From: Rhizophagus irregularis
Taxonomy: Eukaryota; Glomeromycota; Glomeromycetes; Glomerales; Glomeraceae
Assembly (NCBI RefSeq): GCF_026210795.1
Contig: NC_089443.1
Span: 1,364,001-1,428,000 of the forward strand
Direction of reading: 5' to 3'
DNA length: 64,000 nucleotides
Shown here: piece by piece, positions 1-12,110 of the stretch
How the letters are laid out: every line of letters begins with the position of its first letter
How positions within the stretch are numbered: position 1 is the stretch's first letter
Notes under the pieces: model-generated
The model's input: only the letters and a program-made list of their open reading frames with translations
Told to the model about the DNA's origin: nothing
The model's database searches: none
Program-made: the position numbers and the translations under genes

Positions 1-655
1 AGTTAATATCATCAAGAAAAATGCAATTTTCTCTTAGCACTACACCTACATTCATGAAAATTAATGTTCAAGTTGTTTCAACCTGCCTGAACAACTTTCA
101 ATTAATAAATAAAGTTGATTTCATTTGTCTAGAGTGGAAATATTACGCTCTAAATTAAAACACAAAAAAGAGAGTTAATATCATCAAGAAAAATGCAATT
201 TTCTCTAAGCACTACATCTACATTCATGAAAATTAATATTCAAATGGTTTCAACCTGCCTGAACAACTTTCAATTAATAAATAAAGTTGATTTCATTTGT
301 CTAAAGTGGAAATATTACGCTCTAAGTTAAAAAACAGAAAAGAGAGTTAATATCATCAAGAAAAATGCAATTTTCTATGAGCACTACACCTACATTCATG
401 AAAATTAATATTCAAGTAGTTTCAACCTGCCTGAACAACTTTCATTTAATAAATAAAGTTGATTTCATTTGCCCAAAGTGGAAATATTACGCTCTAAATT
501 AAAAAACAGAAAAGAGAGTTAATATCATCAAGAAATGCAATTTTCTCTAAGCACTATACCTATATTCATGAAAATTAATATTCAAGTGGTTTCAACATGC
601 CTGAACAACTTTTAATTAATAAATGAAGTTGATTTCATTTGGCCAAAGTGGAGAT
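1..655. repeat. 172-bp tandem satellite, about 3.8 units
   Basis: Units begin with AGTTAATATCATCAAG at 1, 173, 345 and 517, so the period is 172 bp. The units differ by scattered substitutions, and the fourth loses 2 bp near its start and stops around 655. The window edge cuts the array, so it may extend to the left. No ORF is maintained across units. Confidence 0.93.
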
Positions 656-1235
656 TATAGTATATTTGGAAAAAGAAGTTTAATTTAAAAAAATTTTATA
701 TAAAAAATAAATGTAATATAAAAATTAAGAACTGAGATGATAAAAATTTGAAAATGACCTGACATAAATTTTTAATTAATTTTTTCATTAATTATAAATT
801 CAAGTAGTTTAAAAATAAAAATAGTAAGAAAAAATATTTTTTATGAAATATCACATTATTTTCTAAAAAAAATACACTTAAATACACTTATAAATTTAAT
901 TTGTGATTATGTAATATCCAAATATTTAATCTTACAAATAGAAAAAAATGTAAAAAAATTTATAAAAAAAGAAAAATTTTGAAAAAAATTTTCGTCTAAC
1001 ACTTTTTATCACAAGATCTACATGATCATCTACACGTTTCAATTTTTTTAACGAAAAAGAAATATATTTGAATCTATTTTTATTGAAAATCAATAAAGAT
1101 CAACAAAATCAAATACAAATATAAAACTTATTGTTTGATGCCTCAAGTTAATATGTAGCGAAAGTGGCACAAAAATGAATATTTTGTAATTTTATTCTAA
1201 TGATATCAAAGAAGCAATATTGCAATAACAACGTC
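656..1235. other. AT-rich intergenic, nothing recognised
   Basis: Mostly A/T runs; no ORF of note, no inverted ends and no RNA gene seen. Confidence 0.6.
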
Positions 1236-1345
1236 TATAGCTATATAGCTATTGCAATTGCAATTGCAATAGCAATAGCAATAGCAATAGCAATAGCAAT
1301 AGCAATAGCAATTGCAATTGCAATTAGCAATATATATAGCTATAT
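1236..1345. repeat. Hexamer microsatellite with palindromic flanks
   Basis: A run of CAATAG hexamers is bracketed on both sides by CAATTG hexamers and then by TATAGCTATATAG-type sequence. The whole block is close to an inverted repeat and could form a long hairpin. Confidence 0.9.
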
Positions 1346-1539
1346 AAAATTGAATCAAAAAAGTTCACATTGAGCATTTCCGAAATTATGAAAAAATGCA
1401 TGTAGATCGTATGACAAACTACAAATTAAGCGAAAAAGTGAATAAATTTGGAAGATGATCGTCAGAAATTTATCATCCAAAAGCATACTATCGCTAATTT
1501 GATTAAAAACCCTGACGATCAGAGAAGAGAATATATATA

Positions 1540-2053
1540 TAGGTCGGTACTCATTTACTATTAGCTCTACGCTTCAAGCCAGATCTATACGTAGGTTCAT
1601 TCTACTTTGTATTATTGTATTTCTCGGGGTCCTTCTAGTAATTCGATCGGATCAAAATTACCCGATATATTAAATGATAAAAAGAATTACTAATTGGTCA
1701 TTGAAATTGGGAATGACAATTTTTATTTTCTATCAGAGTCAGAAACTGATTCGATCGGAGTTCGGAAAGCTGTCTAATAAATCAATATTTACATTATATA
1801 TTCGTTAAACAGTCAATGGGGAAATTTTTTTTAAAAATTGAGTTCAAATAATTTACTGTGTTCAGCTATTTTTTAATCATAACCTTATAAAAGTCATACG
1901 AATAATACGAATATGTAACATAATATGAACACCAAATAAAATTTGTAGTTGTGTAATTCACTTGACACGTATGACAATATGGTAATAACTAATTTAGAAA
2001 TGATTTTTGAGTAATCGTACTACTAAATTTTGCATGTTTCGGAGCTTGAGATG
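1540..2053 (+). repeat. Dispersed repeat A, copy 1
   Basis: Starts at GGTCGGTACTCATTTACT and ends near GAGCTTGAGATGT. It matches 32752-33303 in the same orientation with small indels. It contains no open frame and neither copy shows terminal inverted repeats. The class is unknown. Confidence 0.85.
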
Positions 2054-2682
2054 TTTTGGTAAGTATCTTTTATTTGCGTAAATGAAATTTTGACCAGTAT
2101 ACACATAAATCTCGTGAAGAAAGGCGTAAATAAATATGTAATATTGACATAACTTGGACCGATAGAATTTCCGTGTTCCATTTCACAATTGATAAAAAAA
2201 AAATCTTATTTTATTACCGACGGTACATCGAAAGTGCAACATATTAAGATTCATTTCTTGTTTAATTATTCCATTAAAAGTAATAATTTAGCCTTCATTG
2301 GGCAATATTGACACTATTGGAATTTACTAATATTGTAGAAAAATTCTGCATATTGTTTGTACATTCCTGCATTCGACTGATTATCATTTTTAGTTGATCT
2401 ACCCCAAATATCTTTTTCTCGTTTCCTATATCTGTAATTTCCAATAATCTGTGTACCGTATGCATATTTATTTATTACTCAATTATATAATCAAAAGTGA
2501 AAGACATTTAATGATGCAAACGAAATCGTATACGACTTCCTTGAAAAAATAATTTTTTATCCCAATTTCTCTCCGTTCATAAATCTATGTAGCAAAGGAA
2601 AGAACGCACGTAAGACGAATTTGAGACAGAATATTCTGATGTTACATTCTGATGATCTAAATAGAGATCGGTATCGAACCTA
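2054..2682. other. Intergenic, nothing recognised
   Basis: AT-rich; no open frame with coding character and no repeat pairing seen. Confidence 0.55.
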
Positions 2683-3964
2683 AGATTATTTTCTTTACAA
2701 TCTTTAATAATAATCCATATAATATAATAATAAATATAGGCGCAAAAACAAAAAAACAATAAAGCAGTGCCCCGATTTTAACGAGTCCATTCACGTTTTT
2801 TGTTTTAAAATACTAAGACGCCAGAGTTAAACAGATTATTTTTTATAGAAATCTTTAATAATAGTTCATATAATAAAATAATAAATATAGACGTAAAAAC
2901 AAATAAAGCAATGCCCGAATTTAACGAGCCCATTCACGTTTCTATTTCAAAATAATAAGACGCCAACAGAGTTAGACTGATTATTTTCTTTTACAGAAAT
3001 CTTTAATAATCGTTCATATAATAAATTAATAATAAAATAATTATAGGCGCAAAAACAAAAAACAATAAAGCAGTGCCCTGATTTTAACGCGTCCATTCAC
3101 GTTTTCTGTTTCAAAATACTTAGACGCCAGAGTTAAGACATTTCTGTCTGGAAATCGGTGAATTTCACTTAGAAAATTTGCGAAAATTGCCAAATTATAT
3201 ATAGAATACTATATATTCGGATCTTATTTTAAAAGTAGTATACATGTTTATTGCATCAATTCTGTCATTATCTTTTATACGTAGTTTTGTGCAATGTTAT
3301 AAATATTTAAATGTTATAAATACATCGTTTTTTTTTGTATCTTTTTTTTCTTCTCCTTTAAATATACACATATTATTTTTTATCTCCTCCTTAATATACG
3401 TTATACAAACGAAAATGCCTTCTCAAAAAAGACAGAAACAATTAAGAAGACAAAGAATTATAAGAAGACATTTTCGACCTAGCATACCCATTAACAATGT
3501 GAGGCTTATCGCAAACCTTCCACAACAAAGTACAAACGTTTTATTAATTACTCAATTTTTTAACGGATTTTCTTTTTATTGACAAATTGTAGTCAATTAA
3601 AAAAAAATGAATATACTTGGCAAGTAAATAAATTTATTTATTAATCAGAATTTTATTTATTATATAATATTTGGATTTCTTAACTATTCTACATGAAAAT
3701 TGTTTCTTTTTCAAAGAATCTTGTATTATGCATTGTATGTATCTTCCCCTGATTTTCTTATTCCATCCATTATATAATACCAACCCATTATAAGATATTA
3801 CCGTATCATATTTTTTTTTTATCTATATAGCCTTTTTATATTTAATGGCCATCATGGCAATTTCACCTTAATTTCCCTTATGTATCAATATGATTTATGG
3901 TTTATAATAAAATATGTATACTTAGAATATTTATAAAGTATTATAATAAGCTATTCAGTTTGCG
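2683..3964 (+). repeat. Dispersed repeat family B, copy 1 (inverted partner at 26960-28483)
   Basis: The left part (2683-3137) holds three roughly 150-bp tandem units containing ATTCACGTTTT and AAGACGCCA. Then come a short unique spacer, the 55-codon ORF at 3415-3582, and a conserved 3' part ending at ...CTATTCAGTTTGCG. The reverse complement of the whole structure lies at 26960-28483, where the tandem part has five units. The shared edge at 3964/26960 is sharp. There are no terminal inverted repeats, so the class is undetermined. Confidence 0.85.
3415..3582 (+). CDS. 55-aa Arg/Lys/Gln-rich small protein inside repeat B
   Basis: The peptide begins MPSQKRQKQLRRQRIIRRHF, so its first 20 residues are strongly basic, and continues with a neutral segment ending in GFSFY. 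Its function is not recognised; the basic start could bind nucleic acid, which is inference. The longer frame from 3244 adds a hydrophobic N-terminus, but that part is not conserved in frame in the other copy, so the start at 3415 is preferred. The copy at 27380-27547 keeps all 55 codons with no indel and, by my count, three silent and three replacement changes, although the flanks carry many indels. That suggests real coding, but the evidence is from two copies only. Confidence 0.45.
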   Translation: MPSQKRQKQLRRQRIIRRHFRPSIPINNVRLIANLPQQSTNVLLITQFFNGFSFY

Positions 3965-4216
3965 CAGGTGACAAAACTGTCCCTCAGAAACACGTAAAAC
4001 ACGTCAGCACGTGATGATGTGACAAAATCATCACAGGTAGTGTGGTACCATTCATAATTAAAATTTCACCCCATGACATTTAAAAAAAATAATTTTGCTG
4101 AAAAAACCCTCAGATAAATATAAACAGTGGAAACGCTATTTCCTTTTCTGCTCTGTAACAGACATTACCATTTATCTATTTGTCGAGTAAAATTCCTGTG
4201 TACACACCCGATATAC

Positions 4217-4320
4217 ACTCAACATTAAAATGGCATATTTTGGCTTGTCCGTCTAAATGAGATAAATCTAATAAATTAATGATTATAAAAACGCAATCAC
4301 TAATTAATGTTGTCTTAAAT
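4217..4320. repeat. Dispersed repeat C, copy 1
   Basis: About 104 bp, from ACTCAACATTAAAATGGCAT to GTCTTAAAT, matches 12111-12220. Differences are few, and the main indel is 6 bp (in frame on the minus strand). On that strand both copies encode CVFIIINLLDLSH and AKICHFNVEC. Confidence 0.8.
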
Positions 4321-4370
4321 ACAAGAAATTGACTTATTAGCAGGGGAGCTGCCATTCGATTCATTCATTG

Positions 4371-4569
4371 CCCTATAAAAAATTTTTATCCGAATATTTC
4401 CATTATTTCTCCGTGTCTTCCGTAAAAATTCTGTGAAAATGATACATTCACGGATATCCGTGTTAGCGAGATGAAAATTTCCATGATTTAAGGCTATAAA
4501 TTCCATTAAAATGATACATTTACGGAAAAAACATGGAAAGATAAAACACGGATCAGATTTTTTACAGGG
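4371..4569. mobile_element. Non-autonomous DNA element, TIR CCCTATAAAAAAT, 3-bp TSD
   Basis: The left end CCCTATAAAAAATTTTTATC pairs with the right end ...GATTTTTTACAGGG. It is flanked by TTG on both sides (4368-4370 and 4570-4572). Internal TACGGAAA/CACGGA motifs recur. It belongs with 35915-36020 and 47068-47171, which have similar ends and different 3-bp duplications. It has no coding capacity. Confidence 0.7.
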
Positions 4570-4572
4570 TTG

Positions 4573-5485
4573 TGTTATAAGATAATAAGAACCATCTAAA
4601 AGAGGAAACAAAATAGTAAAGCTTTATTCACTAGTAAATTATTATTTAAAAAATAAAATTATTATTAAAAAAAAAAAATCTATATAACTAAAATAATTTG
4701 TCTGACGTTTGGATTTATAGTCTCTGTGTGAATAATTTGGTATTGTGTAACTTGAAATCCCATGCCATACAATTAAAACCCGTGACACTGATCTATTTAT
4801 GGTCAAAATCCGTGTGCATTCCAACTAATCCAATTTCAGTTAATAAAATTTTACCTTAATCGGAAAATTATTTGTCCGATTTTTTTTTTTTAAAAAAAAT
4901 TTTCGTACTAATCTTTTTTTTCGGATTCCTTTTTTTTAAACTGATTTCCTTTTTCTTTCCACCAAATTTTTTTATTATATTAAATATATTTACAAAATTA
5001 TTATTTTTTTTAAAAAAATCAATATAACATATCAGATATAGGAAAATTGACCGACGTTGATAGAAAGATGAGTAAGATTTTTTCAATTAAATTGAACGCT
5101 GGATAAATAGTTTGATTTTCAAATTCATAAAAATCAATCAATTAATTATAAAATATGTAAAAATGTCAATTTTTTTTGAATTGTTGATTTAATAATAGAT
5201 TATTATAACCAAATCCATATCCGAAATTCTCTAAATAACTACCAGATTTTTGAATAAAGATTTTAATTCAATTGGTCTAGTCAAATTAAGTACCAAAAGA
5301 ATAATAATAAATGAAATGAATAGATTCTAATACATTTAATTATTCAAATATTTTTTTTGAGTTGGTTATAAGTTTAAGATTGACGTAATATAAAATAAGA
5401 AATAATTATAAAATTTATAATTAATTAAAAATATTTGTAGTATTTTCATAATATTAAAGTTTTTCGAAAATACTTCTAAAAAATT
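4573..5485. other. AT-rich intergenic, no gene
   Basis: Long A/T homopolymer runs at 4660-4680, 4878-4940 and 5000-5020 break any frame. Short minus-strand frames here are composed of K, F and I and are not credible. Confidence 0.55.
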
Positions 5486-5905
5486 AATCAAAAAAAATGA
5501 GGGTGAATGAAAAAATAGGGAGATAAAAGGGAAATGAAGGGGGAGTGAGGGAGAAACGAAATGGAGCAAAGGGTGAGTGAAAGAAACAAAAGGAACGAAA
5601 AAGATCAAGTGGGAATGAAAAAAAATGAAAAGAATGGAGGGGGACGAAATGGAGCAAGAGGGAATAAAAAAATGAAAAGAACAAAGGGTAGTATAAAGAT
5701 AAAGGAACGAAAAAGATGAAGTGGGAATGGAATAAAAATGAAAGGAACAAAGGGTAATGTAAAGGAATGAAAAGACGAAGAAACAAAGAGGAAATAAAAA
5801 CAACGGAAAAAATGTAGGAAGGGAAGAATAAAAAGAGCAAAAGAAATGAAAAGACAAAAAGAAAACAAAAAATGGGAGAAGGGACGGAAATGAGATAAAC
5901 AGGGG
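5486..5905. repeat. Polypurine (A/G-rich) strand-asymmetric tract
   Basis: For about 420 bp the plus strand is almost entirely purine, with degenerate repeats of GAAAAAATGAAAAGAAC, GGAACGAAAAAGAT and AGGGTGA. The three overlapping minus-strand frames rich in Ser, Phe, Pro and His are by-products of this composition. Homopurine tracts of this kind can adopt triplex structures. Confidence 0.85.
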
Positions 5906-6594
5906 GACCAAGTAAAAACCAAACCCATAAAATTAAAAGAAGAGATAAAGTTAGTAGGGAGTTAGTAGGGAACGGAAATTACATGTAATAAATAAACAAA
6001 AACAAAAAAATAAAAAACATACCTTAGTAGTTACAAAGATTAGCCAATAAAATTTAATGCACAAATTTAATAATGAGGTGATATCACCGGGTAAATATCA
6101 CCGGGTAAATTATATAGGTTAAATCACCCAAGGTGAAAAATTATTAAATCGCCAAATCGCCCAGGGTGAAAATACGTCAAATCATTAATATAAACTATAT
6201 TATTGTAAATATAATTTATATCATTCTAATATTATAAATATAATTTAATAATGTTATTTATTATTTTTTGTTAACTAATTATTACTATATTAAATTCCTA
6301 ATTATAAACAACTGATTCGTATTTTTTATAGTTAAGACCCGCTTGATTGGCAAGTCATGTTGTACATCTTATTAATCGTCAAATATTTATTTTTTTTTCA
6401 TCTTTCCTTAGGGATCGACTTTGTTCCTTTAATATCCTTATTTCTTAAATACCTAAAATATTTAGCATAGTTTCGTAGTAGAGGTTGGAACCGTTCAAAA
6501 AAAACCTTACCCGGTTAATACTAAAAAATATTTTTTGGCCGTAAATTGTATCTATTTGATTCTACTCACATATTTAGTTATAGAGAGGAACATT
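5906..6594. other. Intergenic with short ATCACCGGGTAA repeats
   Basis: At 6078-6175, ATATCACCGGGTAA occurs twice in tandem, followed by AAATCACCCAAGGTGA and AAATCGCCCAGGGTGA, which form small hairpins around a CACCC/GGGTG core. Nothing else was recognised. Confidence 0.6.
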
Positions 6595-6885
6595 AGCCCT
6601 GTTCATTTCTAGATCGTATCGGATTGACCGAAAAAATGTATAACCAATCAGATCATAGTTACAATTGAGCACAATTTTTGATTGATCGGATTGGTTTATA
6701 TATCCATAATAGCTTATAGGGCAAAAACACGTAGTTGTTGTTTATTATGTTTATTATAAAATCGATCAGGGAAAAACACCAATTTTTGTAGATCGGCTTG
6801 ACTGACCGCTGACCGCATCAGTAACCAATTATTTTGGGGTACAAATTTGCGATCAATCTGGTCCGATCTAGAAATGAACAGGGCT
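6595..6885. mobile_element. 291-bp MITE
   Basis: The ends are AGCCCTGTTCATTTCTAGAT and its inverse, about 22 bp perfect; homology then continues imperfectly for another 15-20 bp through CGGATTGACCG. It is flanked by ATT on both sides (6592-6594 and 6886-6888). The same edges can be read as a TA duplication with ends starting GCCCTG, as in Tc1/mariner. It has no coding capacity. Confidence 0.8.
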
Positions 6886-6961
6886 ATTAATTTCGTTCAT
6901 CGGCCAATTTTTGGAATGCTAGCCAATCGGGTGCGACATATATTTAGCCAGTAATCTACAT

Positions 6962-7162
6962 AAAGGTAGGGTAAGGGTTTGCGTAGAATTGACAAAAATA
7001 ATCATGTAGATCTTTCCTTTTGTAGATAATTCCGGCCGGATTTTATTTCCTTTTTTAGACACTGACTGGCATTATTATAATTCCGGCCCTGAAAAAATGC
7101 GTAGAGCTAATAGTAATTTTTTTTTGCTGCACCTTACCTCTATACATATAGCTCGGGGTCCT
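6962..7162. mobile_element. MITE of the AGGACCC family with 8-bp TSD (left end eroded)
   Basis: Flanked by ATCTACAT at 6954-6961 and 7163-7170. The right end is ...GAGCTCGGGGTCCT in mirror of the left terminus of the copy at 39167-39394. The left terminus here has lost about 20 bp and begins AAAGGTAGGGTAAGGG. The body aligns with the 39-kb copy through CATAATTCCGGCCCTGAAAA. Confidence 0.72.
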
Positions 7163-7170
7163 ATCTACAT

Positions 7171-9011
7171 ATATCTTATACCGAAAAAGGAAAGGCCTAG
7201 ACCAGTCTATGAAACGAGGTGTATCAAGTGCGTCGATTGATTAGCATACCAAAAAATCAGTTCGATCTTGGGAACACGTGACCGACCGCAGTTATATAAT
7301 TCTGGCCCGCATTTATATAGCTCTGACCAGAATTATGGTCCAAATGATTTTAAGACGCCTCGATCTTAACCAGTTAACCGGTTAACCTGTAGTTTTATAA
7401 AAGTTTGTTCAATTTCAATCCAATAATTTATGTCATACAGTATCTAACGCAAATAGAAAATGTAATTATTATTAGACAAAAAGCACAACGAGATAAATAA
7501 AACCATAATTATTCAATATCACATTACTTGATCTTATAAATTGTTTTCGTTCCTATTATCAGAAAGCACAAACATTTTTTATTATAATTTTATAAAATGA
7601 AACTTGCCCTAACACCATCAATTTTTTAGAAAAATATGCAATAAACATTTCCAAATATCCATTTTATCATTTCTAAATAGGTTAAACTGTTAAAGAGTAA
7701 CTGCCATTATGAAACTTCACTGTGATTCCTATTTTCTTCGGTGTGATTTTATTGTGATTTATTGTAAAAAAAAAAAATTTTCAATAGTGTCTGTCTATTT
7801 ATCCAAATATCAAAAAAAAATTTTTGACAAATAAGTATTAAAAATTTTAAAATTTTTATTGTAAGAAACGAACGTGATGCGAATTTAGATAAAAAAAAAA
7901 TTGACGATCGGCATCAATTTCAATAATTTTGTTCCAAGCGTAAATAAGAAAACATTTTTTGCGTTTATGATACTTTATTCTATATTTTAGTTTGTAATTT
8001 AGTCTATATTTCATAAAAAAGAAAAAATAGTTGCTAATCAGATAAAAGCGCGAAAAATCATACGAGAAAATCTTTTGATCATGATTTAAAAAAAAATCAT
8101 TAAAACAAATGAATAAAATTTTATTGTCACTCTAAGTCGAAATTCCATCTGTCATTTAGATTTGGCCTTTCAGGAATTCAGGAAGCAATCATTAAGTTCT
8201 CTAATTTATTAACATTAATACTTTTAATAATTCGATGAATTCCAAAAAAAAATTCATTTTTTGGATTTAATTTTTAGATTCGTTATAGATTTGATTGGAT
8301 TTTCGATTAATTCGAAATCGAGTAGCGTTAAAATTTATGACACATAATATTTACTATATGTGAAAGTAATGCTAGAAAATTCTTAAGGCATTATAAAAGT
8401 TGGCCAATAATTTAAGCCGATCGTTGATTTAGGCACATCATCAACTTGGGGCACAACAAATATACGTGATCGGTTAAAAAGTGATTAAATTCAATCATTC
8501 TAACCGAAATTATATAAATGTACTAAAAGGATTTTTTTTTATATAAGAGAAAATTATTATTTTTTTTTTTATTATTTTCCTTAATTTTTCATATGTGCAT
8601 TAAAATCCAATTTTGTAATCAAATTTGTTTAATATTATATATAAATGGTATTAAAAATTTCTGATGTATATCTTACAAAAATAAAAAGATTTTATTGAGA
8701 ATTAAAAACAACCACTTCATACAAGCGATTCTTATATAAACGTTACTTCTATAACCATTAAATTATATTTTCTTTATCAAATATTATTTCAAGGACTATG
8801 AATTGTTTCTCATACATCCCTCTATTTCCATTAAATATTCGTTCGAACATCAGTGAAAAAAAATTCTCGTAGCTTTGATAATCTCTGTTATTTGTCGAGC
8901 GTGAGTGGTAAAGTTTGATTAATGAACTGTTTAAAAAAAAATTTCAAAACAAAATCCAAAAATTATTAAATAAAAATTATAGTACCTTTGCTCAAAACGG
9001 CATTTTATTAA
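7171..9011. other. Intergenic; one GGCC hairpin
   Basis: 7296-7336 is a hairpin with ATAATTCTGG and CCAGAATTAT arms, one of several such motifs in the window. The rest is AT-rich with no supported gene. Confidence 0.55.
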
Positions 9012-9160
9012 ATTTTGACGTGTCGAAATGATCAAATATATCGGGTAAGGGGTAGATTTAGTAGCGTTTACTCAGCTCTTTGGATGAAAGGGCCTAGATG
9101 GATTTTGGATGATGGTGCACAAGAATGACTCGAGCTGGGCCAATGAATGTTGCTTTGAAA
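9012..9160 (+). pseudogene. Kinase-family relic (start of kinase domain)
   Basis: Frame-broken remnants of the kinase domain start are visible: KYIG near 9035, then SVYSALWMKGPRWILDDGAQ from 9063, a TGA stop, and TRAGPMNVALK in a shifted frame ending at 9160. The order glycine-rich loop, SALWM.GPRW, VALK matches the expanded tyrosine-kinase-like family of Rhizophagus, VALK being the ATP-binding lysine. Upstream and downstream exons are gone. The same family is represented at 12875-13070 and 31721-32604. Confidence 0.7.
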
Positions 9161-9695
9161 CCGACGTTAAGATAATTAACAACATATTATTGATGATTCC
9201 ATAAAAAATGATGTAAAATTTTCGATCTTTTTATTGTAAGATAATAATAAATAACAAAAAAAAATTAGTCACTATAATTAAAATTATATAATAGATTAAA
9301 AAGTGATATCTTACTGTTATAATTAGATATTTGTTTCTGAATAATCGGATGATAGATTTTTTAGTAAGAGTTCTCGTTTTTGATGGAACTACAAAAAAAT
9401 GTAAAGACAACTCGCACTCATAATTTTTAAATCTGCTTGCTAATGTTGTCGGTTACCGCCAAAAGCGGCGTAATTTTTTTTGGAGGACATTTCGACATCA
9501 TATTTGGTCGAAATTATAATTCCGTTCGTACATCACAAATTAAATGACCCATTTTTTCTAATAGAATGTTGTCGAATGTTTCATTTTCGTACATCGTAGA
9601 AATAATGCTGCATAAAAGTTAATGCATCCTCAGGAATTTCGGGTATATATCAATTAAACATAATGTCTTTTTCCTATTGCAAAATATTCATAATA
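9161..9695. other. Intergenic, nothing recognised
   Basis: The slightly less AT-rich part at 9420-9620 gives a minus-strand peptide PEDALTFMQHYFYDV without supporting context. No gene can be supported. Confidence 0.5.
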
Positions 9696-10431
9696 CAGTA
9701 ACACCTCCCTAAGTGCACGCACCTCGGGACCGACTATGCACGTGTACTTAGGGAGGGTGTGCATTTATAGAACAGCCAATAGAAAAATAGATTTTGTTAC
9801 ACAATTAGGTTTCTGACAAAAATTTTTATTTATAAGTTTTAAATTTTTTTTATTAAACTCAAATCCAAATAAAACAACATATTTTGCGAAAATTTAGTGA
9901 AAATATGTGTTAATGTCAGTTTGCCGCATTAAACTATTTTTTTTGGCCCTAAAAAAATTTTCAATCTTTCCCACTATCTGTCTCCTTAAAAAAAAATCTT
10001 CTTGCTATACTAATTTGGGATAATTGATCAAGTAAGATGTTCACACGCTTGTAATTTACTCCAATTCATCTATAATTTAATTGATGATGTTATAGTAGTT
10101 GGTACTAACGAATTTCATAGTCAAATGTAATTGCTTGTAACTACAAAATAAAAGTTTACTGTTATATAGTTCGCCATGATTTCACTTCTAAATTGATAAA
10201 TTAAATTAATTTAAAAATTAACCGTTATCAATGATTGGTCAAAATTTTGCAATAGTCACGTGAATGCATTTATGGAGGGTATTCTAATATACCCGGGACT
10301 CAGATTTGCTTGCACGTGCAGAACATAGAGGGAGTGCACTTAGCTCTAAGTCCCGAGCTCGGGATCAAGCTATGGAGTGCATATAGAGAGGGAATGCACT
10401 TATAGAGGGTGCACTTATAGGGGTGTTACTG
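9696..10431. mobile_element. 736-bp non-autonomous element, CAGTAACACC ends, TA target
   Basis: The termini CAGTAACACCTCCCTAAGTG and, inverted, CAGTAACACCCCTATAAGTG are flanked by TA at 9694-9695 and 10432-10433, as in pogo/Tc1-mariner elements. At the left end CTCCCTAAGTGCAC is followed by its inverse GTGTACTTAGGGAG, giving a subterminal hairpin. The right end has repeated GTGCACTTATAGAGGG. There is no transposase frame, so it is a large MITE. Confidence 0.8.
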
Positions 10432-12110
10432 TAATATCAAATGAATAAATATTAGAATTAGTATTATGGTTCTCGGCATGTAAATCTTCCGGCGCATCAT
10501 ATAAAAACCCTATATCTTATACTTTATATCATTATTACATGGACCATGAAAACCCATGTCGGAAATACGGGCATCTGTACAGTAGAAACCTTTTCGTCTT
10601 CAACAAGTAAATTTTCTCCACGAAATTTCCGTGAACCTCAGAATAAATTCTTCAGATTTCCAACGTTCCCCATAGTATATCGATCATATTTCTACATGAA
10701 AGAATTCCTCAAATTATTGATAGAGCCTCCGTTCTCGTAGTACAAAATCAATAACTGGTTGTTGGTAGCTAATGAAGCAGATTGTAATATGTTTTAATTA
10801 TTAAAAATAAAGAAATTGTAATTTTGTAGTTAGGATATATTCACCGTTTCATTAAGCAGTCTAGATGACCTATTAGTAGTTGTACTTTATATCATTCTCA
10901 CAATTAATATTAACTACGCTAACCAAAATTTCATTATTGCTATTGGTTAATTCTTTTAATTCTTGGTATTATTTTTTATCTGTGATTGATCGAAAATATG
11001 TCACATCAATGGTTTCCTAGTATGTGCCGTAAACTGGTATACTGTATGTGCAGTAAATAGTCACTATAACTTGTGTGTAATATTTATTAATTTAAATTTT
11101 CCTAAAAAACATTTACATACTTTATTTTATACTTTATAATATATCATACCATTCTAATTATTCATTCTTTTTCTCCTTAATTACTAATAAAATTATTGTT
11201 CCATGAAATTTATAATCAAAGTTATTTAAATCAGCATGGAAACTTTAATTTTTATAGCAAATTCGGAGAGATTTAAAAAATTTATACTGTTAAGCTATGT
11301 ACTATTAAACTATTTTATGCTATCTACTTAGACTATTTAAACTCTACGGCGTCATTGGCCACAGTAAAAGTTACGGCATTGATAACATTAACGGCACATT
11401 GGGTTTCACACGGTTTGATCTGGAATTGAAACCCTATAATGCCTTATAATGAATTGGATGGACATTACTATCACGTGCGTAAAATATGCACGGCGAAATT
11501 TGGCAACCTGTTATTTGAACAAAACAAAATTATACTCAATTATAAAGCTCTAGTTGATTATAGTATTTTCATAAAAATAGTTTTAATATTAGCTGAATTA
11601 TTAACTTTTTTAATATATTATTTAAAAAAAAATTTTTTTTTTTGTAACTTATGATTCAAATCAAGTGAATTTATATCAAAATAAATCTTTAACTAAGATG
11701 ATTCTAACGATATTAAAAACAAAAAAATTATTATTGACAAGGAGTTAAAAAGTTCAATACTTGCAGTATCCTCTCTCAGATTTTTGAATAAGCCTAACTT
11801 TAAAATAAATAATAATAAAATTTTGTTATTAAAATTCTTTAAATTATGATATAAAATAATTAAACAAATAAAATCATACCAAATTTTGCTTAAAATTCTA
11901 AGCTTTTTACAATTTATTAACTGAAACTTTACTACATGCTACAAATAAAAAGTTTACTTATTGTATAGTAAGCCTTGTTACACAAAGTACTAGAAAGTCT
12001 TATAAACCCATCGGAACGTTAAAACCTTGAAATTAGGGGTTGTGAAACAAATTTCACGTTTGTCAAAGTAAAATTGTAACTTAGGACGATTCGGATATGG
12101 ACAAAGTTGC
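10432..12110. other. Intergenic; two weak ORFs only
   Basis: 10546-10740 (+, 64 codons) and 11439-11654 (+, 71 codons) are open but show no recognisable motif; the first lies in a locally less AT-rich stretch and might be a gene fragment. Everything else is AT-rich filler. Confidence 0.45.

Noticed and set aside
5366-5928. Three long overlapping minus-strand frames rich in Ser/Phe/Pro
   Set aside because: They are the pyrimidine complement of a homopurine tract; all three frames are open because of composition, not coding.
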